NCBI GenBank assembly: GCA_051872335.1
Contig: JBJEDT010000001.1
Coordinates: forward strand, 1-20,205
Length of the DNA stretch: 20,205 bases
Source: SUG2458 sp051872335
Lineage (GTDB): Bacteria > Bacillota_I > Bacilli_A > RFN20 > CAG-826
Direction: 5' to 3'
Every line of letters starts with the position of its first letter. Position 1 is the first letter of the stretch. Shown here piece after piece: positions 7,486 to 14,977 of the stretch. A model generated the notes under the pieces. That model was not told the DNA's origin. It saw only the letters and a program-made list of their open reading frames with translations, and did not search any database. Both the position numbers and the translations under genes were made by a program.

Positions 7486-7614
7486 TTGGCTCTGTATGGA
7501 GCAAATACACACATTGCTGATTCAATGTTCGTGTCTTCATCGCAAAAGGTTGCATTATATGAAGGAATATTGTTCGAAGCAATGGAGGTTAAAACAAATA
7601 GGAGGACTCAAGAA
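7486..7614 (+). promoter_or_regulatory. Structured 5' leader of rpsB
   Basis: Three local hairpins can form: GCTC/GAGC (7489-7492 with 7499-7502); CATTG/CAATG (7512-7516 with 7523-7527), extended by ACAC/GTGT (7507-7510 with 7531-7534); and ATTGT/GCAAT (7569-7573 with 7579-7583). The last ends just before a first GGAGG (7584-7588). The functional Shine-Dalgarno AGGAGGA is at 7600-7606. A leader of this size before rpsB suggests S2 feedback control. No known motif was recognised. The leader is also open in the rpsB frame from TTG 7486, but that start lacks a ribosome-binding site. Confidence 0.45.
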
Positions 7615-8586
7615 ATGAGCGAAAACGAAATCATGGAAAGTGTAATGCACGATGAAAATTCACCTGTCATTACAATGAAAAAACTTCTTGAAGCTGGTGT
7701 TCACTTTGGTCACCAAACAAGAAGATGGAACCCAAAAATGGGAAAATACATCTACGGTGCTCGTAATGGTGTATACATTATTGACTTACAAAAGTCAGTT
7801 GAAAAAATCGAAGTTGCTTACAAAGCATTAAAAGAAATCGTCGATAACGGTGGTAAAGTTTTATTTGTTGGTACAAAGAAACAATGTCAAGAAGCTGTTC
7901 AAGAAGAAGCTTTAAGATCAGGTTCTTTCTATATCACAAGCCGTTGGTTAGGTGGTACATTAACTAACTTCAAAACTTTAAGTAATAGAATTAAATACTT
8001 AAAAACTTTAGATGCTCAATCAGAAGATGGCACATTTGATTCAATGCCAAAGAAAGAAGTTGCAGCATTATTAAAGGAAAGAGAAAAATTAGAACACAAT
8101 TTAGGTGGTATCAAAGAAATGCGTAAATTACCTAACGCTGTCTTTGTTATTGACCCACGTATTGAACACAATGCTGTAGCAGAAGCTCGTAAATTAAACA
8201 TTCCTGTCTTCGGTATTGTTGATACAAACTGTGATCCTGATGATGTAGACTACTGCATTCCAGCTAACGATGATGCAATTCGTTCAGTTAGATTAATTCT
8301 TCAAGTTATGGCTGATGCTGTTGTTGAATCTAAAGGTGGACAAACAATCGTCGCTTATACAAAAGATGAAGGCGAAGATGTCACAATGAGTGATGCAATT
8401 AAAGTTGCTGACAAATTAGATGCTGAAAAGAAAGCTGCTTTAAAAGCTAAAGAAGAAGAAAACAAAGAGAAAAAACCTGCAAAAAAACCTGCTGCTAAAA
8501 AAGCTCCAGCTAAAAAACCTGCAGTAAAAGAAGAAGCTAAAGAAGAAGAAAATGCAGCTCCAGAAGCTGAAGAAATTAAGGAGTAA
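7615..8586 (+). CDS. rpsB: 30S ribosomal protein S2 with extended C-terminal tail
   Basis: S2 binds late in 30S assembly near the anti-Shine-Dalgarno platform and helps S1/mRNA contacts. The core is clear: MKKLLEAGVHFGHQTRRWNPKMGKYIYGARNGVYIIDL-type start, FVGTKKQ, SRWLGGTLTNFKT, PNAVFVIDPR, GIVDTNCDPD and NDDAIRSV. I chose ATG 7615 because AGGAGG is about nine bases upstream; the longer in-frame reading from TTG 7486 has no ribosome-binding site. The protein is 323 residues against about 235-255 normally. The excess is a short acidic N-terminal lead of about 18 residues before the usual start and a C-terminal low-complexity tail of about 65 residues rich in Lys, Ala, Pro and Glu with imperfect KKPA repeats. 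It is followed by tsf as in most bacteria. Confidence 0.96.
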   Translation: MSENEIMESVMHDENSPVITMKKLLEAGVHFGHQTRRWNPKMGKYIYGARNGVYIIDLQKSVEKIEVAYKALKEIVDNGGKVLFVGTKKQCQEAVQEEALRSGSFYITSRWLGGTLTNFKTLSNRIKYLKTLDAQSEDGTFDSMPKKEVAALLKEREKLEHNLGGIKEMRKLPNAVFVIDPRIEHNAVAEARKLNIPVFGIVDTNCDPDDVDYCIPANDDAIRSVRLILQVMADAVVESKGGQTIVAYTKDEGEDVTMSDAIKVADKLDAEKKAALKAKEEENKEKKPAKKPAAKKAPAKKPAVKEEAKEEENAAPEAEEIKE

Positions 8587-8591
8587 TAATT

Positions 8592-9470
8592 ATGGCTGCA
8601 CCTACAATGATTGAATGCATTAAAATTTTAAGAGAACGTACTGGCGCTGGTATGATGGATTGTAAGAAAGCTTTAGAAGAAAGCAATCTTGACATTGAAA
8701 AAGCTTGCGACTGGTTACGTGAAAAAGGTATTGCTAAAGCTGCAAAAAAATCAGCTACTCGTATTGCTGCTGAAGGTTTAACAATCGTTAAAACATGTGG
8801 TAATAAAGCTATTATCTTAGAAGTTAACTGTGAAACAGACTTTGTTGCTAAAGGTGATGCATTTAAACAATTATTAAATGACACAGCTGACATCTTATTA
8901 GAAAAAGAATGTGGCTGCATCAATTGTGCAAAAGAAGCAGTTGCAGATGTATTTACAGATGCTTCTGTTAAAATTGGTGAAAAATTAGACTTACGTCGTT
9001 TTGAATTATTAACAAAAGAAGAAGGCCAATCATTTGGTTATTACATCCACATGGGTGGTAAAGTTTCAGCATTAGTTTTAATTGATAAAGATTTACCTGA
9101 AATTGCTAAAGATTTATCAATTCACATTGCTGCTTCAAAACCTGTTTACTTAACAAAAGCTGACATTCCTGCAGAAGTTATTGAACATGAAAAATCAGTT
9201 CAATTAGAATTAGCAAAGAATGATCCAAAATTAGCTGGTAAACCAGAACAAGCTTTAGCAAAAATTATTGAAGGTAAAATCAATAAACAATTCATGGATC
9301 AAGTATTATTTGATCAAGAATACATCATGGATGACAACGCACCTACAGTTGGTAAATTCTTAACTGATAAAGGTATTAATGTTGTTAAGTTCGTTTGCTA
9401 CACAGTTGGTGAAGGAATCGAAAAACGTCAAGATAACTTTGCTGAAGAAGTAATGAATCAAGCTAAATAA
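8592..9470 (+). CDS. tsf: Translation elongation factor Ts
   Basis: EF-Ts is the nucleotide exchange factor that releases GDP from EF-Tu. The N-terminal UBA-like domain shows the family signature LRERTGAGMMDCKKALEE (about 13-30), then the EF-Tu-contacting TDFV motif in NCETDFVAKGDAF. Two core domains follow, with the GG-K-V segment and the HIAASKP motif. At 292 residues it is full length. The Shine-Dalgarno AAGGAG is formed by the last codons of rpsB, and the ATG is five bases after the rpsB stop, so the two are cotranslated. A Cys-rich stretch CGCINC (about 104-109) is unusual but lies in a variable region. Codon use resembles rpsB and rplS, with many C-ending codons. Confidence 0.97.
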   Translation: MAAPTMIECIKILRERTGAGMMDCKKALEESNLDIEKACDWLREKGIAKAAKKSATRIAAEGLTIVKTCGNKAIILEVNCETDFVAKGDAFKQLLNDTADILLEKECGCINCAKEAVADVFTDASVKIGEKLDLRRFELLTKEEGQSFGYYIHMGGKVSALVLIDKDLPEIAKDLSIHIAASKPVYLTKADIPAEVIEHEKSVQLELAKNDPKLAGKPEQALAKIIEGKINKQFMDQVLFDQEYIMDDNAPTVGKFLTDKGINVVKFVCYTVGEGIEKRQDNFAEEVMNQAK

Positions 9471-9474
9471 TTAT

Positions 9475-9500
9475 AAGCACTCTTTTTAGAGTGCTTTTTT
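9475..9500 (+). terminator. Terminator between tsf and pyrH
   Basis: AAGCACTCT (9475-9483) pairs perfectly with AGAGTGCTT (9488-9496) around TTTT, followed by a T tract to 9500. There is no convincing promoter between it and pyrH 20 nt downstream, so it may act as a partial terminator that lowers pyrH relative to tsf. Confidence 0.9.
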
Positions 9501-9519
9501 AGAAAATGGAGGTATCAAT

Positions 9520-10245
9520 ATGGCTAAATATCAAAGAGTTCTTTTAAAATTAAGTGGTGAAGCTTTAGCTGATAAAGAAGATCACCGTATCCTTAATGCT
9601 CACTCATTGGAAGTAATTGGTAAATCAATTAAAAGTATGGTTGACAGTGGTGTTCAAGTAGCTATCGTTGTTGGAGCTGGCAACATCTGGCGTGGTAAAC
9701 TTGCTGAACAAATTGGCATTGAACATAGTACTGCAGATTATATGGGAATGCTTGGAACAATTATTAATTCCTTAGCATTACAATCTGCTATTGAAAATAG
9801 TGGAGTTGATTGTCGAGTATTAAGTGCAATCGAAGTACGTGCTGTTGCTGAACCTTATATTAGAAGAAGAGCAATAAGACACCTTGAAAAAGGACGTGTT
9901 GTAATATTTGCTGGTGGTACTGGAAACCCATATTTTACAACCGATACAACAGCTACTTTAAGAGCAATGGAAATAGAAGCTCAAGCTGTATTAATGGCTA
10001 AAAATGATGTTGAGGGTGTTTATACTGCAGACCCACATGTTGATCCTAATGCAACATTAATCCCAGAGATTACATATGAAGAAATGCTTTCTAAAAATTT
10101 GAAAGTTATGGATTTAACAGCTATCTCACTATGTATGCAAGGTGATATAGATATTAGAGTATTTAATATGAAGAATCCTGATAATTTCTTAAAAGTAATT
10201 AACGGAGAAAAAATAGGAACTAGAATTTCAAAAGGAGATAAATAA
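9520..10245 (+). CDS. pyrH: UMP kinase
   Basis: PyrH phosphorylates UMP to UDP in pyrimidine nucleotide synthesis; the bacterial enzyme is a hexamer of the amino-acid-kinase fold, usually inhibited by UTP. Recognisable elements are the N-terminal KLSGEAL (10-16), VVGAGNIWRG (50-59), the UMP/ATP-region GGTGNPYFTTDTTA (132-145) and AKNDVEGVYTADP. At 241 residues it has the normal length. The ATG is preceded by TGGAGGT at good spacing. It is closely followed by frr, one base after its stop. Transcription must arrive by read-through of the tsf terminator or from an unseen promoter within tsf. Confidence 0.97.
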   Translation: MAKYQRVLLKLSGEALADKEDHRILNAHSLEVIGKSIKSMVDSGVQVAIVVGAGNIWRGKLAEQIGIEHSTADYMGMLGTIINSLALQSAIENSGVDCRVLSAIEVRAVAEPYIRRRAIRHLEKGRVVIFAGGTGNPYFTTDTTATLRAMEIEAQAVLMAKNDVEGVYTADPHVDPNATLIPEITYEEMLSKNLKVMDLTAISLCMQGDIDIRVFNMKNPDNFLKVINGEKIGTRISKGDK

Positions 10246-10246
10246 A

Positions 10247-10792
10247 ATGGATGAATTAGTATTAGAATGTCAAGAAAAGATGTCTAAAACTGTTGATGCT
10301 TTATCATCACAATTTGTAACATTAAGAACAGGTAAGGCTTCACCTGCTGTTCTTGAAAAAATTGAAATTGATTACTATGGTTCAATGACACCAATTAATC
10401 AATTATCATCAATTTCTTCACCAGAGCCACGTCAATTATTAATTAAACCTTATGATAAAAATGACGTTAAAGCTATTGTTGCTGCTATCAATGCTTCTGA
10501 TTTAGGTATTAATCCTATTAATGACGGAACATCAATTCGTTTAATTTTCCCTGCACTAACAGAAGATAGACGTAGAGAATTAGTTAAAGTTGCAAAAAAA
10601 TACAGTGAAGATTCAAAAGTTGCTTTACGTAATATTAGAAGAGAATTTATTGATTTAGTTAAAGAAGATAAAGAACTTCCTGAAGATCAAGCTAAACGTT
10701 TAGAGAACGATATTCAAAAAGTAACTGATGAATTTTCTAAAAAAATTGATGAAGTATTTTCTGCAAAAGAAAAAGAAATCTTAACTTTGTAA
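10247..10792 (+). CDS. frr: Ribosome recycling factor
   Basis: RRF splits post-termination ribosomes together with EF-G. The 181-residue product matches the family (about 185). The first helix includes KMSKTVDALSSQFVTLRTGKASPAVL, the middle domain has YYGSMTPINQLSSISSPEPRQLLI, and the C-terminal helices contain LTEDRRRELVKVAKKYSEDSKVALRNIRRE-like sequence; these quoted stretches are the family hallmarks, read here directly from the translation. The Shine-Dalgarno AAGGAG lies in the last codons of pyrH, and the ATG starts one base after the pyrH stop, showing translational linkage. A strong terminator follows. Confidence 0.97.
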   Translation: MDELVLECQEKMSKTVDALSSQFVTLRTGKASPAVLEKIEIDYYGSMTPINQLSSISSPEPRQLLIKPYDKNDVKAIVAAINASDLGINPINDGTSIRLIFPALTEDRRRELVKVAKKYSEDSKVALRNIRREFIDLVKEDKELPEDQAKRLENDIQKVTDEFSKKIDEVFSAKEKEILTL

Positions 10793-10800
10793 GAATGTTT

Positions 10801-10824
10801 GCCACGTTGTAAAACGTGGCTTTT
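10801..10824 (+). terminator. Terminator after frr
   Basis: GCCACGTT (10801-10808) pairs perfectly with AACGTGGC (10813-10820) around GTAA, followed by TTTT. It is nine bases after the frr stop. The GTG at 10816 that opens the uppS frame lies inside this stem. Confidence 0.9.
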
Positions 10825-10869
10825 AATTTATTTACTTTTATTTACATATATTTAGTTGAGGATCTGAAA

Positions 10870-11595
10870 ATTAAAAGTTTATCAAAAATTCCTGCACACG
10901 TTGCTATTATCATGGATGGAAATGGGAGATGGGCAAAAAGTCGAGGTCTACCACGAAATTTAGGACATAAAGAAGGATGCAAAAATATTATAGAAATTAT
11001 TAACCAATCTAAAGAAGTTGGAGTTAAAGTGTTATCACTTTTTGCTTTTTCTCAAGAAAATTGGAAAAGACCACAAGAAGAGATTAATTACATATTCAAG
11101 TATTTATATGAGTTTATATTAGATAATGAATTTTTCTTTGAAAAACAAAATATTAAATTATTAGTTATGGGAGACACATCTAAGCTTCCATTAGGGTTAC
11201 AAAATATTTTAAATAAAATTATAAATAAGACAAATATATTTAATGAGTTTATTGTAAATATTGGGTTGAATTATGGTAGTCAACAAGAAATATTAAGAGC
11301 AATAAATAATATTTACAAAGATTTATTAAAAGAAAAATACCAAAGCACATTTATTTGTGGTAAAATTTTAAAGAAATATCTATATACTAGTTCTTTACCA
11401 GACGTTGATCTTTTAATAAGGACCTCTGGAGAACAAAGAATTTCAAATTTTATGTTATGGCAAATTTCATATGCTGAAATTATCTTTTATAAAAAGAATT
11501 GGCCATCGTTTACAAAAAATGATTTGATGAAATGTCTGAAAATTTATTCAAATAGAAATAGAAGATTTGGAGGGTTGTTTTATGAAAAAAATTGA
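10870..11595 (+). CDS. uppS: Isoprenyl transferase (undecaprenyl diphosphate synthase)
   Basis: UppS condenses isopentenyl diphosphate onto farnesyl diphosphate to make the C55 lipid carrier for cell-wall synthesis. Hallmarks are HVAIIMDGNGRWAK (catalytic Asp at residue 16 here), HKEG, FAFSQENWKRP, INIGLNYG-like NIGLNYGSQQEI, and LIRTSGEQRISNFMLWQ. The start is the oddity. No in-frame ATG or TTG occurs upstream of the catalytic motif; the only GTG (10816) is inside the frr terminator stem with no ribosome-binding site. GAGGA at 10858-10862 is seven bases from an in-frame ATT at 10870 and only one from CTG 10864. I therefore favour ATT, giving 241 residues, normal for the family; the extended GTG form would be 259. 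The end overlaps cdsA by 14 bases. Confidence 0.9.
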   Translation: MKSLSKIPAHVAIIMDGNGRWAKSRGLPRNLGHKEGCKNIIEIINQSKEVGVKVLSLFAFSQENWKRPQEEINYIFKYLYEFILDNEFFFEKQNIKLLVMGDTSKLPLGLQNILNKIINKTNIFNEFIVNIGLNYGSQQEILRAINNIYKDLLKEKYQSTFICGKILKKYLYTSSLPDVDLLIRTSGEQRISNFMLWQISYAEIIFYKKNWPSFTKNDLMKCLKIYSNRNRRFGGLFYEKN

Positions 11596-12625
11596 AATGA
11601 ATGAACTTGATAGTGAACAAAAGCATTCAATGCATGTACGAATTATTTCTGCTATTATTATGTTATTAGTCGCTGTACCTTGTATCGTTCTTGGTGGATG
11701 GTTTTTCTTAGTTTTTGCTGTATTAGTTTTAGCTACTGCAACATATGAATTTATTCATGCACCTTATAAAACTAATAAATACAGTCCTTTTGTTTATACA
11801 TTTGTTTATATTTTGACTTTTATGTTAACCTTTTGGTCAGCAATTAAAAATAATTTAAATAATATAAATAATCCTGCTTCGATATTTAATGAATGGTCGT
11901 TTAATGGAGCATTTGTTGTTTTTGATAATCTTGGTGAACCTACTACTTCAATTATGTTATCAACAATTGGAATTAGTGTTTTACTTTTAGTATTATTCTT
12001 CTTATCGATTATTCATAGTAATTTTAATATTCAAGACGTTACGTATTTATTTACAATGGTAGTCTTAATTGCAATTGGTACACAATCATTATTATTTTTA
12101 AGATATTACCCTGAAGCTTGTTTTTTAACTCAAACAACTTCCTATAATTTTAATAAAATATCTACATGTACATTATTTGTTTATATTATTTTAGCTACTA
12201 TTATGACTGACACTGGTGCTTACTTTACAGGAATTTTATTTGGTAAGCACAAAATGAATCCACGTATTTCTCCTAAGAAAACTTGGGAAGGATTCTTTGG
12301 TGGAATAGTCATTTCTGCTGTTTGCAGTATTACATTTGCAGTAGTTATGTCTTTAGTAGGTTATCCAATTTTACCTTGCTTAGATATTAGGGATTCATTT
12401 AGCTGGGTATATGTTATTCTATTTGGTTTAACGATGCCATTAGCTGCTACACTTGGTGATTTCATTTTTTCAGCTATTAAAAGACATTTTGACATTAAAG
12501 ATTATAGTAATATCATCAAGGGCCATGGTGGAGTTTTAGATAGATTAGATTCTATTTTCGCTGTTGGTATTTATGTTGCTTCTGTACTTGTATTAATTGG
12601 AAATTCATGGAGTTTCTTAAAATAA
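11582..12625 (+). CDS. cdsA: Phosphatidate cytidylyltransferase
   Basis: CdsA makes CDP-diacylglycerol from phosphatidic acid and CTP, the branch point for phospholipid synthesis in the membrane. It is a polytopic membrane protein with several hydrophobic segments. The family signature is present near the C-terminus: SAIKR (297-301), then KD (306-307) and GHGGVLDRLD (314-323), which holds the metal-binding aspartates. PRISPKKTWEGFFGG lies upstream of it. I chose ATG 11582 because GGAGGG (11569-11574) is seven bases upstream; the earlier TTG 11567 overlaps that element. The 347 residues exceed the common 260-290, with a polar N-terminal lead and a long Asn/Ser-rich loop around residues 80-115. 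It overlaps uppS by 14 bases and abuts dxr. Confidence 0.96.
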   Translation: MKKIEMNELDSEQKHSMHVRIISAIIMLLVAVPCIVLGGWFFLVFAVLVLATATYEFIHAPYKTNKYSPFVYTFVYILTFMLTFWSAIKNNLNNINNPASIFNEWSFNGAFVVFDNLGEPTTSIMLSTIGISVLLLVLFFLSIIHSNFNIQDVTYLFTMVVLIAIGTQSLLFLRYYPEACFLTQTTSYNFNKISTCTLFVYIILATIMTDTGAYFTGILFGKHKMNPRISPKKTWEGFFGGIVISAVCSITFAVVMSLVGYPILPCLDIRDSFSWVYVILFGLTMPLAATLGDFIFSAIKRHFDIKDYSNIIKGHGGVLDRLDSIFAVGIYVASVLVLIGNSWSFLK

Positions 12626-12626
12626 T

Positions 12627-13772
12627 ATGAAATTGACAATTTTAGGTGTTTCTGGATCAATAGGAAAGCAAACTATTGATATTGTAGAAACAAATAAAGA
12701 GTATTTTGAAATAGTTGGTGTTTCAGTTGGAGAAAATATTGTAGAATTAGAAAAAATCATAAAACAATTTTCTTCAATCTCTTTTGTATGTGTTAAAAAT
12801 GAAAATGATTATAAAGCACTAAAGAAAAAATATAAGAAACTAAAATTTTATTATGGTGATGGTGGACTTATTTCACTTATTAATGATTCAAATCCTGAAA
12901 TGGTTGTTAACGCTTTAGTAGGTTTTGTCGGTTTACCACCTACAATATATGCTCTAGAAAATAATATTGATGTTGCGATTGCCAACAAAGAATCTATTGT
13001 TGTTGGTGGAGAATTAATTAATAACATTTTAAAATCTAGTAAAGCAAAATTATATCCAATTGATTCAGAACATGTGGCTTTAAATAAATGTCTAAAAGGA
13101 AATTTAAAAGATGTTGCGAAATTAATATTGACAGCTTCTGGTGGAGCTTTTAGAAAATTTAATCGTGAACAACTTAAAAATGTTACAAAAGAAGATGCTC
13201 TTAAACATCCTTCATGGTCAATGGGAGAAAAAATTACTATTGATTGTGCCACAATGATGAATAAAGGATTTGAAATCATTGAAGCACATTATTTATTTGG
13301 TATGGATGCTTCTCAAATTGATATATTGTTACATGATGAATCAAAGGTTCATTCACTTATTTTACTTAAAGATGGTTCTTATCTTGCTGATATTGGCCCA
13401 TCTGATATGCGAATTCCTATTTCTTATGCATTATTTAGAAATGAAAGGGTTAATACTAATATTAGTTTTCCTTTATCTTCTTTTGGGGACTTTCATTTCC
13501 ATGAATTTAAGGAAGAAAGATATCCTTGTGTATCATTTGCATTGAAAGCATTAAAAGTTGGTGGTACAATGCTAGCATGTCTCAATGCTAGTAACGAAGA
13601 AGCGGTAAAAGCATTTTTAGAAGATAAAATTGCTTTTCTAGATATCGAGAAAGTTATTGAATTAACTTGTAAAAGACATCGTGTTATGTCTAATCCAACA
13701 TTAGAAGATCTTATTTATGCTGATAAGATTTCCCGCGAAGAGGCTAAACATATTATTGAGGAGGAAATTTAA
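12627..13772 (+). CDS. dxr: 1-deoxy-D-xylulose 5-phosphate reductoisomerase
   Basis: Dxr (IspC) converts DXP to MEP, the committed step of the non-mevalonate isoprenoid pathway that supplies UppS upstream. The NADPH-binding start is LTILGVSGSIG; then come ANKESIVVGGE, PIDSEHVAL with metal ligands D146 and E148, TASGGAF, HPSWSMGEKIT and TMMNKGFE with E216. The usual D-S-A-T-M-M-N-K reads D-C-A-T-M-M-N-K: Cys 207 replaces the serine equivalent to E. coli Ser222, which contacts the substrate (and fosmidomycin) phosphonate. Length (381) is normal. The ATG is one base after the cdsA stop with only a distant GGAG (12609-12612), so translation is probably coupled. Its stop overlaps the next start as TAATG. 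Confidence 0.97.
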   Translation: MKLTILGVSGSIGKQTIDIVETNKEYFEIVGVSVGENIVELEKIIKQFSSISFVCVKNENDYKALKKKYKKLKFYYGDGGLISLINDSNPEMVVNALVGFVGLPPTIYALENNIDVAIANKESIVVGGELINNILKSSKAKLYPIDSEHVALNKCLKGNLKDVAKLILTASGGAFRKFNREQLKNVTKEDALKHPSWSMGEKITIDCATMMNKGFEIIEAHYLFGMDASQIDILLHDESKVHSLILLKDGSYLADIGPSDMRIPISYALFRNERVNTNISFPLSSFGDFHFHEFKEERYPCVSFALKALKVGGTMLACLNASNEEAVKAFLEDKIAFLDIEKVIELTCKRHRVMSNPTLEDLIYADKISREEAKHIIEEEI

Positions 13773-14977
13773 TGGTTATATTAGGTTCACTATCAAATGT
13801 AGGTAGTATTTTATTAAATATTTTATATTTTATTATTGCACTATCTTTAGTTGTAACTATTCATGAACTTGGTCATTTTGGTACGGCTAAATTATTCGGT
13901 GTATATTGTGAAGAGTTTTCAATTGGCTTTGGTCCAAAATTATTTTCTAAGAAAAGAAAAAATGGTGAAACATATTTTTCAATCCGTGCAATTCCACTAG
14001 GTGGATTTGTCGCAATGTATGGTGAAGCTGAAAATGCACCTGATCCATCTTTAAATATACCTCCTGAAAGAAGTTTAGTAGGTATTAAAAAGTGGAAAAG
14101 AGCTATCATCATGTCTGCTGGTATCATCTTAAATTTTGTTTTAGCTATTTCTTTATTTGTTGTTAATAGATGTTTTTGTAAACAAAACTTTGGAACTACA
14201 CAATTATTAATTAGTGAAGATTCAATAGCTAGTGATGCTGGTTTATTATCTTACGATGATGTTTATCAAATTTCATTAAAACCTCATATTAATGGGGAAG
14301 ATTTGGAAACACAAATATTTACAGTAGACGATTATTATGATATTGCTGATAATTTAGCATATACTGCACCAACTACAAAAGATGATACTTTAACTTTTGT
14401 CTTTTATATTGAACGTACTGATGTTAGTGAAAATGTTACTAAACATGAGGCAACTGTTGTAGTAAAAGCTGTTGCGACAGTTAGTGAACAACAAGATACT
14501 GTTGAATTATCTTGGCAAGATGTTACTAAAGATATCGGTATTGATATTTATACATTTAGAGATTATTTACCATTTGGTAGAGGATTAAAACAAGCATTTA
14601 TTGATTTTAAAGATTCCTTCCTTTTAATAGGAAATGCATTAGCCAATTTATTTATCGGTAAAGGTTTTGAAAATTTAGGTGGACCTATTGCTTTATTCCA
14701 ACAATCTGCTTTAGCACTTGAATATGGTATAGGTACATTCATTTATTTGTGGGGAGCTATTTCAGTTAACCTTGGATTATTTAATTTATTGCCATTCCCT
14801 GGTCTAGATGGTTGGCATTTATTAGTTGTTGCTATTGAAGGTATTACTAAAAAAGAAATACCAAATAAAGTTAAAAATATTGTTTCCACAATTGGTATGA
14901 TTTTATTATTTGTTTTAATGGGTGTTATCTTCATCAAAGATATCATTAACTTTGGAGGAATCATTGGTTTATTATGA
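13772..14977 (+). CDS. rseP: RIP metalloprotease RseP/RasP (site-2 protease family)
   Basis: RasP is an intramembrane zinc protease that cuts transmembrane segments of anti-sigma factors, signal-peptide remnants and some cell-division proteins. The zinc motif HELGH is at 31-35 within the first membrane segment; the third ligand is probably D346 in NLLPFPGLDGWH (usual form NxxPxPxLDG). A PDZ-like region occupies roughly 130-260 and is divergent; hydrophobic segments follow to the end. Length is 401 against about 420 for B. subtilis RasP. The start overlaps the dxr stop (TAATG) with GAGGAGG just upstream, and the stop overlaps the polC start (ATGA). No site-1 protease or anti-sigma factor gene is in view. 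proS, which usually lies between rasP and polC, is absent. Confidence 0.96.
   Translation: MVILGSLSNVGSILLNILYFIIALSLVVTIHELGHFGTAKLFGVYCEEFSIGFGPKLFSKKRKNGETYFSIRAIPLGGFVAMYGEAENAPDPSLNIPPERSLVGIKKWKRAIIMSAGIILNFVLAISLFVVNRCFCKQNFGTTQLLISEDSIASDAGLLSYDDVYQISLKPHINGEDLETQIFTVDDYYDIADNLAYTAPTTKDDTLTFVFYIERTDVSENVTKHEATVVVKAVATVSEQQDTVELSWQDVTKDIGIDIYTFRDYLPFGRGLKQAFIDFKDSFLLIGNALANLFIGKGFENLGGPIALFQQSALALEYGIGTFIYLWGAISVNLGLFNLLPFPGLDGWHLLVVAIEGITKKEIPNKVKNIVSTIGMILLFVLMGVIFIKDIINFGGIIGLL

Noticed and set aside
7486..7614. Extended S2 N-terminus from TTG 7486
   Set aside because: The TTG sits at the predicted transcript start without a Shine-Dalgarno, while ATG 7615 has AGGAGG; the extra 43 residues match nothing known in S2.
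8470..8580. Repeats in rpsB as a possible CRISPR or mobile repeat
   Set aside because: They are short, imperfect and in the coding frame, explained by a Lys-Ala-Pro tail.
8576..8923. 115-codon open frame on the minus strand across the start of tsf
   Set aside because: It covers the rpsB-tsf junction and the tsf Shine-Dalgarno; no family resemblance and no sensible regulatory signals were seen.
11567..11581. TTG start for cdsA at 11567
   Set aside because: It overlaps the GGAGGG that serves ATG 11582 and has no ribosome-binding site itself.
12851..13279. 142-codon open frame on the minus strand inside dxr
   Set aside because: It lies wholly within the clear dxr gene, resembles no family I know, and long antisense frames are expected in AT-rich genes with this codon bias.
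13270..13545. 91-codon frame on the + strand inside dxr
   Set aside because: Out-of-frame shadow of dxr; its Leu/Ile-rich translation reflects T-rich codons in a shifted frame.
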